A DNA stretch of 64,000 nt from Martelella radicis. GTDB taxonomy: Bacteria; Pseudomonadota; Alphaproteobacteria; Rhizobiales; Rhizobiaceae. A program made the translations under genes and the position numbers. The notes below the pieces were generated by a model that was given only the letters and a program-made list of their open reading frames with translations, was not told where the DNA came from and searched no databases. The stretch is from NCBI RefSeq assembly GCF_014196625.1, contig NZ_JACIDZ010000001.1:682001-746000 (forward strand). The letters run 5' to 3'. Below are positions 36,462-45,521 of this stretch, in pieces (the first letter of the stretch is position 1; every line of letters begins with the position of its first letter).

Positions 36462-36869
36462 TTAGCTTGGTAGACCATTGAATTTCTGGATGTCTTCGAA
36501 ACGCGCGTCCCACTCCGCTCGGCTTGCAAAGCAGATATGAGCACTCGGCCGGATCTCAATCGCGCTATCAAGGCTCCCGGCTGGGACGACGACCAAGGCC
36601 CCTTCCAACTGCACGCTTGGAAGTGCTGATCCGCATTTGTTGCAGAAGCTTTTTTCGTGCCGGGTCCCAGGCACCTTGTAGGTCTGGACGCTCTCAAGGC
36701 CGGAGATCCATGATAATCTCGCTGTCGACGAAAACAGATTGGCCGAATGGGCCGACCCTGTGTCCTTTCGACAGCGCTTGCAGTGACACAGAAAGAAATT
36801 CTCAAGCTCGCCCGAGATTTCAAACCTAACGTCACCACACAAACAGGAGCCGACTGTGGTTGAGGTCAT
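36462..36869 (-). CDS. GFA (glutathione-dependent formaldehyde-activating-like) zinc protein
   Basis: The 135-residue protein from MTSTTVGSCLCGDVRFEISG has the GFA/CENP-V zinc-site pattern: CLCGDV, LCHCKRCRKDTGSAHSAN and SFCNKCGSALPS. These bind one structural and one exchangeable zinc. Family members are often annotated as S-(hydroxymethyl)glutathione synthase-like, but most are uncharacterised. A longer upstream in-frame start (37,052) lacks family similarity. It stands alone on the minus strand between the luxR-like gene and the autotransporter promoter; no clear functional link to either is visible. Confidence 0.85.
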   Translation of the reverse strand: MTSTTVGSCLCGDVRFEISGELENFFLCHCKRCRKDTGSAHSANLFSSTARLSWISGLESVQTYKVPGTRHEKSFCNKCGSALPSVQLEGALVVVPAGSLDSAIEIRPSAHICFASRAEWDARFEDIQKFNGLPS

Positions 36870-37054
36870 AATGAAACACCCATGTTCATACGCGTTCGCT
36901 TGCAGCGCAGCAGCAGTAACCCGCCGGATTGATATAGCCCGAGCCTCTTGTCTCCGACGCCTGCGATATCTCGCGGTCTCAACGTAGAGATAAAGCTGTG
37001 GCGTCAAATGCCCGATACGAAACCGTCTACGGCCTCCGGACCTTCGCGTCAAAA

Positions 37055-37098
37055 CCCCTGATCAGGGGATTCCAATCATTGGGTTGCTGAACAATAAG
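37055..37098 (+). promoter_or_regulatory. LuxR-type operator and promoter of the autotransporter operon
   Basis: CCCCTGATCAGGGG (37,055-37,068) continues as ATTCCAA, then 18 bases, then ATAAG (37,094-37,098). It is the exact counterpart, in the same orientation to its gene, of the element at 35,157-35,200. Predicted transcription starts near 37,105, giving a leader of about 95 bases; the TpsB leader would be of equal length. Confidence 0.7.
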
Positions 37099-37199
37099 CG
37101 CCGACGGAGCTTTACTTCGTAAGCAAATCGGCATGGTTTCCCGATCGTCGAGGCCGCTTAGTGAGCATGGTTCCAGGAGATGATTTTTGGGGAGCGACC

Positions 37200-40100
37200 A
37201 TGCGGCGAGGCCAAAAGACGACGACAGTTTGCACATCAGTGCGTACCCACAAGCGCCCGAATGGCGTAGCTGAACATGCGTTCCAATCTGCGCCAAAATT
37301 GGCAATGCTGGCTTCCACCGCCTTTCTCGCGCTTTCGGGACCGGCGCTCGCCGGCCTGTGGATCGATACTGACGTTACCGTCGATGGCATCGACGGCGGG
37401 CCATACGGGACTGCTATTTCAGAACCTGACTTTGTTTCGGTGGGAGTTAAAGACCCAGCCTCGCTCACGATTTCCAGAGGGGGCACCGTAACCGCTCCCA
37501 TCGCCAATATCGGCACCAATGAATACGGCATGGCAACGATTACCGGCGCCGGCTCGCTTTGGCATGACTTCGTTATTTCACGCGTGGGCTGGAACGCCGA
37601 AGGCGTGGTAACCATCACGGACAGCGGCGCGATGAGCGGAAAGGACATGGTTCTTGGCGCAAACGATATTGCGCAGGGGACGGTAAATCTGTCCGGTACC
37701 GGCTCCAAACTGGCGCTCACCGGTGCATTGACCGTGGGTAGCGAAGGCGCTGGTATTCTGAACCTGTCAGGCGGCGGAACGGTTGAGTCCGTCAGCGGCA
37801 TCATCGGTGCAGCGGCTGGCGGTTCGGGCAAGGCCTTTGTTTCCGGTGCGGGCACGACCTGGACAAGCACCGACGGCGTGCTGGTCGTCGGCGATCGCGG
37901 GGACGGCGTTCTGACATTGGCTGATAGCGCAACCGTCATCGCAAACGATCGCGTTGACATCGCCAGGGAAAGCGGTTCCACCGGCATCCTTAATATCGGG
38001 GCCGCGGTGGGAGAGGCAGCCACCACTGCAGGTACGCTTGAGGCCGGTGCGGTCGTCTTCGGCGCGGGTGATGGCAGGATCGTCTTCAACCAAACCGACA
38101 GCGCTTATGCCTTTGCGCCCGATATCAGCGGCGCGGGTGGCGTCGAAGTTTATTCCGGCACCACCATTTTGACCGGCACCAACACCTATACCGGCGGCAC
38201 ACGGATCGAAGGCGGCACCCTTCGGGCCGGCGCACCCCTCGGTTTTGCGGACAATACGGCCTACACGGTCAATGGCGGCATGCTCGATCTCAACGGCCAT
38301 CATCTCACCATGTCCACGCTTTCGGGAACCGGCGGCACGATCGGTCTGGGGGCGGGCACGCTGACGATCAGCCAGGATACCGATACGACGTTCGCTGGCA
38401 GCTTCACCGGCTCCGGCACTTTGACGCTCGATAGGACCGGCGGACTTGAACTGACGGGAGCGACCAGCGCCTTTAGCGGCGATGTGCGCATTGTCTCCGG
38501 CACGCTCGCCATCAACAACGCATTTTCGAGCAGATCCGGCTTCATCGGAACCGTCGCAGGCGAGGATGGGCGCGTCGATGTCACTGGTTCGGCCGCCTTG
38601 TGGACACTGGACGGTGATCTGAACGTCGGACGCACCGGTTCCGGCGCGCTCGTGATCAGCGATGGCGGAGGCGTCGAAGCGTCGGGCAAGATTGCTGTCG
38701 GCAGCGCATCGCTTTCCTTGCCCAAGGGCAGCATCACGGTGACCGGAAAAGGATCGCGTCTTTCAACCGGGACCGGCAGATCACTGGTCATCGGGTCGAT
38801 TGCCGGCAGCACGCTTGTGGTCGAAAATGGCGGCGCTGTTACCAGCGGAACAGCCACGCTCGGACAGTCCGCTTGGACGAGAGGTGCGGCGACGGTCAGC
38901 GGGACCGGTTCGCTCTGGACCACCGGTTCGATGAAAGTCGGAAGTGCTGGCGCCACCGGGGTTCTGAGGATTGCCGATGGCGGCACGGTTCGCGCCACGG
39001 ACGCGTTCACCATCGGGTCACAGGGAACGTTGAACATCGGTGCGGCGGCGGGTGATACGGCTACCGCGGCTGGCAATCTCGAGACATTGCTGATCGATTT
39101 CGGCACGGGCAGCGGCAAGATCGTCTTCAACCACACCGATACGGATTACAGGTTTTCCCCCGATCTCAAGGGTACGGGTGGCATCGAAGCCCATTCCGGC
39201 ACGACCACTCTGTTCGGCAACAACATCTATACCGGCGAAACCACGGTCGAGGGCGGCATTCTGCGGGCAGGCTCGCTGCTCGCCTTTGCACAAGGCGGGG
39301 CCTACACGGTCAATGGCGGCGTGCTCGATCTCAACGACAATGATCTCATGATGTCGAGGCTTTCGGGAACCGGCGGCACAGTCGACCTCGGAACAGCCAG
39401 GCTATCGGTCAGCCAGAATGCCGATACGGCGTTTGCCGGCAGCTTCACCGGCTCCGGCACGCTGGCGATCTATGGACCCGCACGCCTTCGGCTGACTGGG
39501 GCAACCAGCGCCTACAATGGCGAGGTGCGCGTTGGCTCAGGCACGCTCGAGATCAACAACGCGTTTGCAAGCGGTTCCGGCTTCATCGGAACCGTCGCCG
39601 GCGAGGATGGCCGCGTCGAAGTCACCGGCCCGACCGCTTTGTGGACGCTGAACGGCGATCTGAATGTCGGGCGCACCGGCTCCGGCTCGCTTGTGATCAG
39701 CGGCGGCGGCGGCGTAAACGCCTCGGGCAAGATTGCTGTCGGCAGCACATCGCTGTCATTGCCCACTGGCGAGGTCCTGGTGACCGGAAGCGGATCGCGA
39801 CTCTCCACCGGAGCTGGCGGGTTGCTGGCCATCGGGTCGATTGCCGGCAGCACGCTTGCGGTTGAGGATGGCGGCTCTGTAACCAGTGGAACGGCCACGC
39901 TCGGACAGTCCGCATGGACGAGCGGCACTGCGACGGTCACCGGCGCCGGATCGCTCTGGACCACCGGTTCGATGAAAGTCGGCCGCGTTGGGGCCTCCGG
40001 TGTGCTGACGGTTGCCGATGGCGGCACGGTTCGTGCCAAGGACGCCTTCTCGATCGGGACACAGGGAAGGCTGAACATTGGTGCCGCGGCAGGCGAGACG

Positions 40101-41861
40101 GCTGTCTCCGCGGGCGTAGTCGATACGTCACTGATCGACTTCGGCTCGCGCAGCGGCAAAATCGTCTTCAACCATACCAACCCGGATTACGTCTTCGCGC
40201 CTGCTATTACCGGCGCGGGCAGTGTCGAGGTCTATTCCGGCACGACCATACTGACGGGCAAAAGCAGCTATACCGGCGACACGGATGTTTTCGGCGGCAA
40301 GCTGGTGATCAATGGCGTTACCGGCGCGGTCAATGTTTCCTCCGCCGCCATGCTTGCCGGCTCCGGTACGGTCGGAGATACGGTGGTTTCCGGCGTGATC
40401 GCGCCGGGCAATTCCATCGGGACAATGAATATCGCCGGCGATCTTGGCCTTGGCGCCGGCGCGGTCTATCAGGTCGAGGTCAATGACGCGGGCACGGAAG
40501 CAGGCGTTAACAGCGACCTGCTCAAGGTCGCGGGCGCGGCAACGATAGACAAGCGCGCAGATCTCGTCGTCTTGGCGGATCGGTCCGGCGATACCGGCTC
40601 CGGTTATGATCCAATCAACGTCTACACCGTGGTGACGGCCGAAGGCGGCGTCACGGGTGGTTTCGGCAACGTGACCGACAATTTTGCCTTTCTCGACTCC
40701 TATCTCGGCTATGATGCCACGAGCGTCTATCTGACGCTTCAGCGAAACGATGTCGATTTCGTCGACGAAGCCAGAACGTCCAACCAGAAGGCAACGGCAG
40801 CGGGGCTGGACAACCTCTCGCCCGACACCGCGCTCTATCGGACGATCCTCGGGCTCTACGAGAATGAGGCACCTCAAATATTCGATGCGCTGTCCGGCGA
40901 AATCCATGCCTCTGCCAATACCGTTTTGCGGGACGAGCCGAGACAGGTCGAAAGGGCAATTCTCTCCCGGATCGATGCCGCCTTTGCCACGAACGGCGCT
41001 GAGGGCGCTGCGCAAAACGACGAAGCGCTGGCAGTCGATCAGGTATCGATCTGGTTCGATGCTCTGGGCGGGCTCGGGCGATATCAGGGCGATGGCAATG
41101 CCCATACCGTCGATACGTCCGGCGGCGGAGCCCTGTTCGGCGGCGATGCCCGTGTCGGTCAGGACTGGCTGTTCGGCCTTGCCGCAGGCTACATGAATAC
41201 CTCGATTGACGAGAAGGGGTTCACGGCCTCTGCTGATACCGACAGCTACTATTTCGGCGGATATGGAAGCACACAGACAGGTCCGTTCAGTTTCAGCTTC
41301 GGCGGCTCCTACGGCCACCATGCAATCTCCACCAAGCGGACCGTGTCCTTTGTCGGTCTGAGCGAACAACTGAACGCCGACTATGATGCTCGCACTCTGC
41401 AGGCCTTTGCCGAAACCGGCTGGCGGTTCGGAGACGAGGCCGGATATCTGCAGCCTTTCGCGGCGGCATCCTATGTCAACCTGAAGACCGATGGATTTTC
41501 CGAAACAGGCGGTATGGCGGCGCTCCACGCGGCGTCGCAAACCCAGGATCTGTGGACCACGACGCTCGGCCTTCGCGCCAGCCGCGACATCATGCTCGAT
41601 GAAACGGCGGCGCGCCTTTCCGGACACGCCGGCTGGCAGCATGCCTATGGCGATCTCAACGGGACCTCGGTGATGGCGTTCGATGGTGGCAGCGATTTCG
41701 GGATCTCAGGTATTCCGACGGCCCGGGACGCGGCTTTGCTCGGGGTCGGCCTGTCTTTCGACCTCAGCAACGAAGCAAGCCTCTCCTTAGGCTATGACGG
41801 GCAGCTTGCTGAAGGGGTGCAGGATCACAATTTCAGCATGCGCTTCGACCTTCGCTTCTAG
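37200..41861 (+). CDS. Type Va autotransporter adhesin-like protein (1553 aa)
   Basis: The start at 37,200 is preceded by GGGGAG at 5 bases; the upstream ATG at 37,161 is less likely. A long basic N-region leads to a hydrophobic signal (LAMLASTAFLALSGPALA). The passenger is a beta-helix of short repeats with signatures such as GTGSLWTTGSMKVG, AYTVNGG and YTGxT, including two 347-residue tandem units. About the last 280 residues are an autotransporter barrel (SIWFDALGGLGRYQGDGN) ending in the aromatic FSMRFDLRF. It likely displays or releases a surface adhesin or biofilm protein; the function is inferred from the fold. A serine hydrolase gene follows after 65 bases. Confidence 0.9.
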   Translation: MRRGQKTTTVCTSVRTHKRPNGVAEHAFQSAPKLAMLASTAFLALSGPALAGLWIDTDVTVDGIDGGPYGTAISEPDFVSVGVKDPASLTISRGGTVTAPIANIGTNEYGMATITGAGSLWHDFVISRVGWNAEGVVTITDSGAMSGKDMVLGANDIAQGTVNLSGTGSKLALTGALTVGSEGAGILNLSGGGTVESVSGIIGAAAGGSGKAFVSGAGTTWTSTDGVLVVGDRGDGVLTLADSATVIANDRVDIARESGSTGILNIGAAVGEAATTAGTLEAGAVVFGAGDGRIVFNQTDSAYAFAPDISGAGGVEVYSGTTILTGTNTYTGGTRIEGGTLRAGAPLGFADNTAYTVNGGMLDLNGHHLTMSTLSGTGGTIGLGAGTLTISQDTDTTFAGSFTGSGTLTLDRTGGLELTGATSAFSGDVRIVSGTLAINNAFSSRSGFIGTVAGEDGRVDVTGSAALWTLDGDLNVGRTGSGALVISDGGGVEASGKIAVGSASLSLPKGSITVTGKGSRLSTGTGRSLVIGSIAGSTLVVENGGAVTSGTATLGQSAWTRGAATVSGTGSLWTTGSMKVGSAGATGVLRIADGGTVRATDAFTIGSQGTLNIGAAAGDTATAAGNLETLLIDFGTGSGKIVFNHTDTDYRFSPDLKGTGGIEAHSGTTTLFGNNIYTGETTVEGGILRAGSLLAFAQGGAYTVNGGVLDLNDNDLMMSRLSGTGGTVDLGTARLSVSQNADTAFAGSFTGSGTLAIYGPARLRLTGATSAYNGEVRVGSGTLEINNAFASGSGFIGTVAGEDGRVEVTGPTALWTLNGDLNVGRTGSGSLVISGGGGVNASGKIAVGSTSLSLPTGEVLVTGSGSRLSTGAGGLLAIGSIAGSTLAVEDGGSVTSGTATLGQSAWTSGTATVTGAGSLWTTGSMKVGRVGASGVLTVADGGTVRAKDAFSIGTQGRLNIGAAAGETAVSAGVVDTSLIDFGSRSGKIVFNHTNPDYVFAPAITGAGSVEVYSGTTILTGKSSYTGDTDVFGGKLVINGVTGAVNVSSAAMLAGSGTVGDTVVSGVIAPGNSIGTMNIAGDLGLGAGAVYQVEVNDAGTEAGVNSDLLKVAGAATIDKRADLVVLADRSGDTGSGYDPINVYTVVTAEGGVTGGFGNVTDNFAFLDSYLGYDATSVYLTLQRNDVDFVDEARTSNQKATAAGLDNLSPDTALYRTILGLYENEAPQIFDALSGEIHASANTVLRDEPRQVERAILSRIDAAFATNGAEGAAQNDEALAVDQVSIWFDALGGLGRYQGDGNAHTVDTSGGGALFGGDARVGQDWLFGLAAGYMNTSIDEKGFTASADTDSYYFGGYGSTQTGPFSFSFGGSYGHHAISTKRTVSFVGLSEQLNADYDARTLQAFAETGWRFGDEAGYLQPFAAASYVNLKTDGFSETGGMAALHAASQTQDLWTTTLGLRASRDIMLDETAARLSGHAGWQHAYGDLNGTSVMAFDGGSDFGISGIPTARDAALLGVGLSFDLSNEASLSLGYDGQLAEGVQDHNFSMRFDLRF
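38153..40234 (+). repeat. Two tandem 1041-bp repeats inside the autotransporter passenger
   Basis: Landmarks repeat with an exact 1041-base (347-codon) period: TTCCGGCAC at 38,153, 39,194 and 40,235; TTCATCGGAACCGTCGC at 38,541 and 39,582; CGGACAGTCCGC at 38,861 and 39,902. The third occurrence starts a partial unit that runs into the barrel linker. Such blocks can expand or contract by recombination. Confidence 0.85.
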
Positions 41862-41926
41862 ATCGGCAAAGCAGCATGGGCCGGGCATGCACAATCGCTC
41901 GCAACATCATCAAAGGGGTTCTTGAA

Positions 41927-43183
41927 ATGCCAGCATCCGTCTCATGCGATCTTCTGAAACGAAGGAGCCTGCCGCTCTTGACACTGCTTCTGCTGACCTC
42001 AGGCGGTATCGAAACGGCCGTTGCTGCAGAAGCGTGCGTGCAGGATGTCGACCGCATCCTGTCGATGCCGGCTGAACAGGCGGCAAGTTCGAAGCGCCTC
42101 TCCGAAGCGCTTGCGTCAAGGCTCGACGCTGCCGTAACAAAGGCACTGCACCAGACTGCAGCGCCCGGCGCGATTGTCGGCGTGCGCACGCCTGAAGGCT
42201 CATGGGTAAAGGGGGTTGGCATCGCAGATCCCGGCACAGGCGCGCAGATGGCGCCGGGCATGCACACCCGCACCGGCTCGGTCACAAAGACCTTCACGGG
42301 AACCGTTATTCTGCAACTCGCTGAAGACGGCCTTCTTTCGCTGGACGACACGATTGGCGCTTATGTCACCGGCATTCCGAACGGCGATGAAATCACGCTG
42401 CGACAGCTGGCAAACATGACGAGCGGTGTTGCCAGCTACACCGCCTCGGAGCGGTTTGTGGACTTGTACCTTGAAGACCCGAACATGTTTTTCTCACCGG
42501 AGGATCTGGTAGCCTACGCCGTCGAGAACTCTCCGCTGTTCGCACCCGGGTCTGAATATGACTATTCCAACACCAACACGATCCTGCTTGGAATGGTGAT
42601 AGAGAAGGTCACCGGTCAACCGGTCGAGACAGCTCTGAGAACAATGATCTTCGAACCGCTCGGTCTGGAAAACACGGTCTGGCCAGGCAGGCAGACCGCA
42701 ATCCCCGCACCATACGCGCGCGGTATCTCGCTGCAAGGTTATGACGCGACCCCCGAAGCCCCGCTGGACGCCACCAACTGGAGCCCGGCATCGCTTTGGA
42801 CCGCTGGCGAAATCATTTCAGATGTCGATGACCTGCTCACCTATGGCAGGGCCCTGGCAACCGGTCACGGCCTTCTTGACGCAAAATCGCAGGAACAGCG
42901 GCTGCGCTCTTTCCAGGGGCCCGCAGACTATGGCCTGGCGCTGCGTTGCACCGACAGCTGGGTCGGACATACCGGTGAACTGCCGGGATACACCACCGTC
43001 GTCTATTACAATACACAAACCGACACGACCGTGGCCATACAAACCAACAGCGACATTCCTTCGGGCGATTGCGGCGAGGCTGAGGTTCTGCCCTCCAATA
43101 CGCACGGCATTGCGTGCTCCTTGCCTGCCATGCGCATTTTCAATGCCTTGGCGCCTCTTCTTGGAGGCACGGCAGCCCCGTGA
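41927..43183 (+). CDS. Secreted serine hydrolase, beta-lactamase/PBP fold (second copy of fold)
   Basis: The start at 41,927 has AAAGGGG at suitable spacing. A signal peptide (RRSLPLLTLLLLTSGG... ending VAA-EA) leads to a PBP-fold domain with SVTK (S-x-x-K), YSN (Y-x-N) and HTG motifs. Its best-fitting type is D-alanyl-D-alanine carboxypeptidase or esterase of the class C-like group. It differs in sequence and length (418 aa) from the hydrolase at 31.6 kb. It lies 65 bases behind the autotransporter gene and is probably in its operon. Four cysteines in the mature part may form disulfides. Confidence 0.9.
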   Translation: MPASVSCDLLKRRSLPLLTLLLLTSGGIETAVAAEACVQDVDRILSMPAEQAASSKRLSEALASRLDAAVTKALHQTAAPGAIVGVRTPEGSWVKGVGIADPGTGAQMAPGMHTRTGSVTKTFTGTVILQLAEDGLLSLDDTIGAYVTGIPNGDEITLRQLANMTSGVASYTASERFVDLYLEDPNMFFSPEDLVAYAVENSPLFAPGSEYDYSNTNTILLGMVIEKVTGQPVETALRTMIFEPLGLENTVWPGRQTAIPAPYARGISLQGYDATPEAPLDATNWSPASLWTAGEIISDVDDLLTYGRALATGHGLLDAKSQEQRLRSFQGPADYGLALRCTDSWVGHTGELPGYTTVVYYNTQTDTTVAIQTNSDIPSGDCGEAEVLPSNTHGIACSLPAMRIFNALAPLLGGTAAP

Positions 43184-43245
43184 GGCAATTGAAATGCCAT
43201 CAGCGAGCACTTCACCGAACGTAATCTGATTGTCGTGCTGCGGGC

Positions 43246-43626
43246 TTGGCATTCAATATTCCGACGCTCGCCTTTGCCGTGCTTTGCATCAGCACTGGCA
43301 TCGCGCTCTCGCGCCCGACCTTCATGGCGGGCCTCTCCGTCGAGGTTCCTCAGGCACGGCGAGGCGATGTCATGGGCGCGATCCAGTCCCGCGTCGCGGT
43401 GACGGACATTGCACGCCCGATCGTTGCCGGCTTTATCCTCGGATTGGGTCTTTACGGAGTATGGATCGAGGCGGTGGTGGCGATCGCGCTGACCGGAGCG
43501 TTCATCGCATACACGCGCCTGCGTCGCGACGATGATCCCGAGGCAATAGAAGCCCGAACTGACACCGAAACCTCGGCGCATGGCGACAGCGCGCCCTTAG
43601 ATGGACCGGCATCGAGTTCGAACTAA
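43246..43626 (+). pseudogene. C-terminal fragment of an MFS transporter
   Basis: This 126-codon frame encodes three hydrophobic helices (AFNIPTLAFAVLCISTGIAL, DIARPIVAGFILGLGLYG, IEAVVAIALTGAFIAYTRL) with an RRGDVMGAIQSRVA loop, then a charged tail. This fits only the end of a major facilitator protein of about 400 residues. An in-frame stop lies just upstream (43,222-43,224), and the only start is TTG. Upstream DNA belongs to the hydrolase gene region, so the rest of the transporter is missing. Confidence 0.65.
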
Positions 43627-43942
43627 TATTCGCTGGGATCTACGGATTTGATCGCATTCTCACCGATGAAGGACGGCGGCGAACGCGTTGCTTCGGCCGC
43701 TTTCGTCTTATCGATTCGAAAAGCGGTCAGACTGGATACGGCCCCCTTTGCGCCAGCCAGAAAACCCTTAGCGTGCGGCCGGCAAGCACCGTCCACTGCT
43801 GCGATTTCCTTGGGTGGCCCGTACAGAACTTTACCCCTGCCCTAAACTTTAGCCCTGACTTTAGGCTTCGAATTTAGCCTCAGACTGGGCAACCCGCGCG
43901 GTGCCAAATACCCGCAGGGCAAGGGGTTGTAGGAAGGACCCA
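43627..43942. other. Intergenic region before the IS110-family element
   Basis: No gene is supported. A run of short related words occurs near 43,830-43,880 (CCCTGCCCTAAACTTTAGCC, CTGACTTTAGGC, AATTTAGCCTCAGAC), of unknown meaning. It may be part of the insertion's left end or target. Confidence 0.35.
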
Positions 43943-44036
43943 ATGTTCGTTTCGGGGGGCAGCCCGCCCCCGTCGTGTTATGTCGGGGATTGCCCCGCAT
44001 CGACGGAGCAGAGCCCCATACACGAGGAGACGGACC

Positions 44037-45155
44037 ATGGGAGAGGATACATTATTTGTCGGGCTTGACGTCCACAAAGAGACAATCGCTGTCGCTGTTG
44101 CGGAAGGCATACGTGGCGGTGAAGTGCGTTATCTCGGAGAGATTAAGAACTCACACGAAGCCGTTCGACGTCTGGTCGCCAAGCTCGGAAAGCATGAAGC
44201 CATACCCCGCTTCTGCTACGAGGCCGGTCCTTGCGGCTATGTCCTTCACAGGCAACTGACAGATCTCGGTCAGGTTTGCATCGTCGTTGCTCCATCTCTA
44301 ACACCGGCGCGCCCTGGTGACCGGGTTAAGACAGACCGCAGAGATGCCGTCCTGCTGGCACGCCTGCATCGCGCCGATGAGCTCACCGCAGTCTGGGTTC
44401 CCGATGAGGGACATGAAGCGATACGCGACCTGGTGCGGGCCCGCACGTCGGCGATGGAGAATCGGCGTCGGGCCCGACAACAGCTTGCCGGTTTCCTTTT
44501 GCGGCACGGCCGCATCTACAGATCGGGGCTAAACTGGACGAAGAAACATCGGCTATGGTTGTCAACGCTCCGATTTGGACATCCTGCACATCAGATCGTC
44601 CTGCAGGAATACGTCGACGCTGTCGATGATGCCGACAAGAGGCTTTCCCGGCTCGAAACACAGATAAAGATGTTAATCCCAGAGTGGTCACTGGGGCCAG
44701 TCGTGCAAGCGATCCAGGCCATGCGTGGCGTGAGGCTCATCTCAGCCGTCACCATCGTCGCAGAGACCGGCGATATAAACCGTTTCGATACGCCGCGGCA
44801 GTTCATGAGCTATCTCGGTCTCGTGCCATCAGAGTATTCCAGTGGAGGCAGCACCAGAAGGGGCGGAATCACCAAGGCAGGCCCAAAAGAGGCACGACGC
44901 GTCTTGATTGAAGGTGCATGGGCCTACCGATGCCATGCGGCTGTCGGATCAGAACACTCAGGCAGACTGGAGGCACTTCCCAAACCTGTCAGAGACATCG
45001 CTTGGAAAGCACAGATCAGACTGTGTGCCAGATACCGGCGCCTGAGTTCACGCGGAAAAGTGCAGACTGTTGTAACCACAGCAATAGCCAGAGAGATGGC
45101 TGCCTTTATCTGGGCCATCGCACGCCATGTTCATCCGGCGGCGCCCGCCGCCTGA
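44037..45155 (+). CDS. IS110-family transposase
   Basis: The start at 44,037 has GAGGAGA upstream. The 372-residue protein has the RuvC-like DEDD N-terminal domain (VGLDVHKETIAVAV; TDRRDAVLLARLHRADELTAVWVPD) and the C-terminal transposase_20 domain with the conserved serine region (MRGVRLISAVTIVAETGD; FMSYLGLVPSEYSSGGSTRRGGITKAG). Elements of this family recombine without classical terminal repeats and, in studied cases, are guided by an RNA from a noncoding end. The frame appears intact. Confidence 0.93.
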   Translation: MGEDTLFVGLDVHKETIAVAVAEGIRGGEVRYLGEIKNSHEAVRRLVAKLGKHEAIPRFCYEAGPCGYVLHRQLTDLGQVCIVVAPSLTPARPGDRVKTDRRDAVLLARLHRADELTAVWVPDEGHEAIRDLVRARTSAMENRRRARQQLAGFLLRHGRIYRSGLNWTKKHRLWLSTLRFGHPAHQIVLQEYVDAVDDADKRLSRLETQIKMLIPEWSLGPVVQAIQAMRGVRLISAVTIVAETGDINRFDTPRQFMSYLGLVPSEYSSGGSTRRGGITKAGPKEARRVLIEGAWAYRCHAAVGSEHSGRLEALPKPVRDIAWKAQIRLCARYRRLSSRGKVQTVVTTAIAREMAAFIWAIARHVHPAAPAA

Positions 45156-45205
45156 CGATGGGATTGAGAGCAGAGAAAGGGGAAAAAGTTCAGTTCATCA
45201 TCAAT

Positions 45206-45405
45206 GACGCGTATTACTGGGGGCAGAGCAATCCAGGGAACCCTCGAGGGTCCTTAGTGACCGGCCACTCTTGCAGAGTTGGCCGACGTCCGCAGGAAGA
45301 CAGCAGGCGAGCCCAAGACGGATCATCGGTCCTGCGGTAACCAACCCGCGTATCAGAGTGTGATCTACCGTCGTCTTATCTGCTCTGCCCCCTGCAATAC
45401 GCGTC
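45206..45405 (+). ncRNA. Candidate guide (bridge/seek) RNA region with long inverted repeat
   Basis: In the noncoding 3' end of the IS110-family element, 25-base arms at 45,206-45,230 and 45,381-45,405 (GACGCGTATT, then GGGGGCAGAGCA, and its complement) match at 23 of 25 positions and enclose 150 bases. A CCCTCGAGGG palindrome lies inside. The long structured 3' end is where an IS1111-type guide RNA would be expected. It could instead be a separate MITE-like insertion. No transcript is proven. Confidence 0.35.
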
Positions 45406-45521
45406 GCATAAACTTCCAACACGGCGGGGCACCTGCCCCGTCAAACGGATCAGTGTGCAAGAAACTTGACAAACGAACATCAGAGGACCCGCGGATTGCC
45501 TGCCCCCTGCCCTGACGACAA

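Larger units (their letters stand above)
43943..45480 (+). mobile_element. IS110-family insertion sequence (approximate ends)
   Basis: A DEDD transposase gene is flanked by the exact 10-base inverted repeat ATGTTCGTTT (43,943-43,952) and AAACGAACAT (45,471-45,480). Subterminal repeats of this size are typical of the IS1111 group. Real termini may lie several bases outside. The noncoding 3' end is long (about 320 bases) compared with the 5' end (about 95 bases). Confidence 0.65.

Noticed and set aside
36883-36898. GTTC...GTTC repeat as a second LexA box
   Set aside because: The gap is 6 bases instead of 7, and it lies upstream of a GFA-family gene with no damage-response link.
40128-41642. 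504-codon minus-strand frame opposite the autotransporter barrel
   Set aside because: It is a shadow of GC-rich coding sequence, with no domain and no ribosome-binding site.
45206-45405. Rho-independent terminator of the transposase gene
   Set aside because: The arms are separated by 150 bases and lack a following T run; a guide RNA or MITE-like element fits better.
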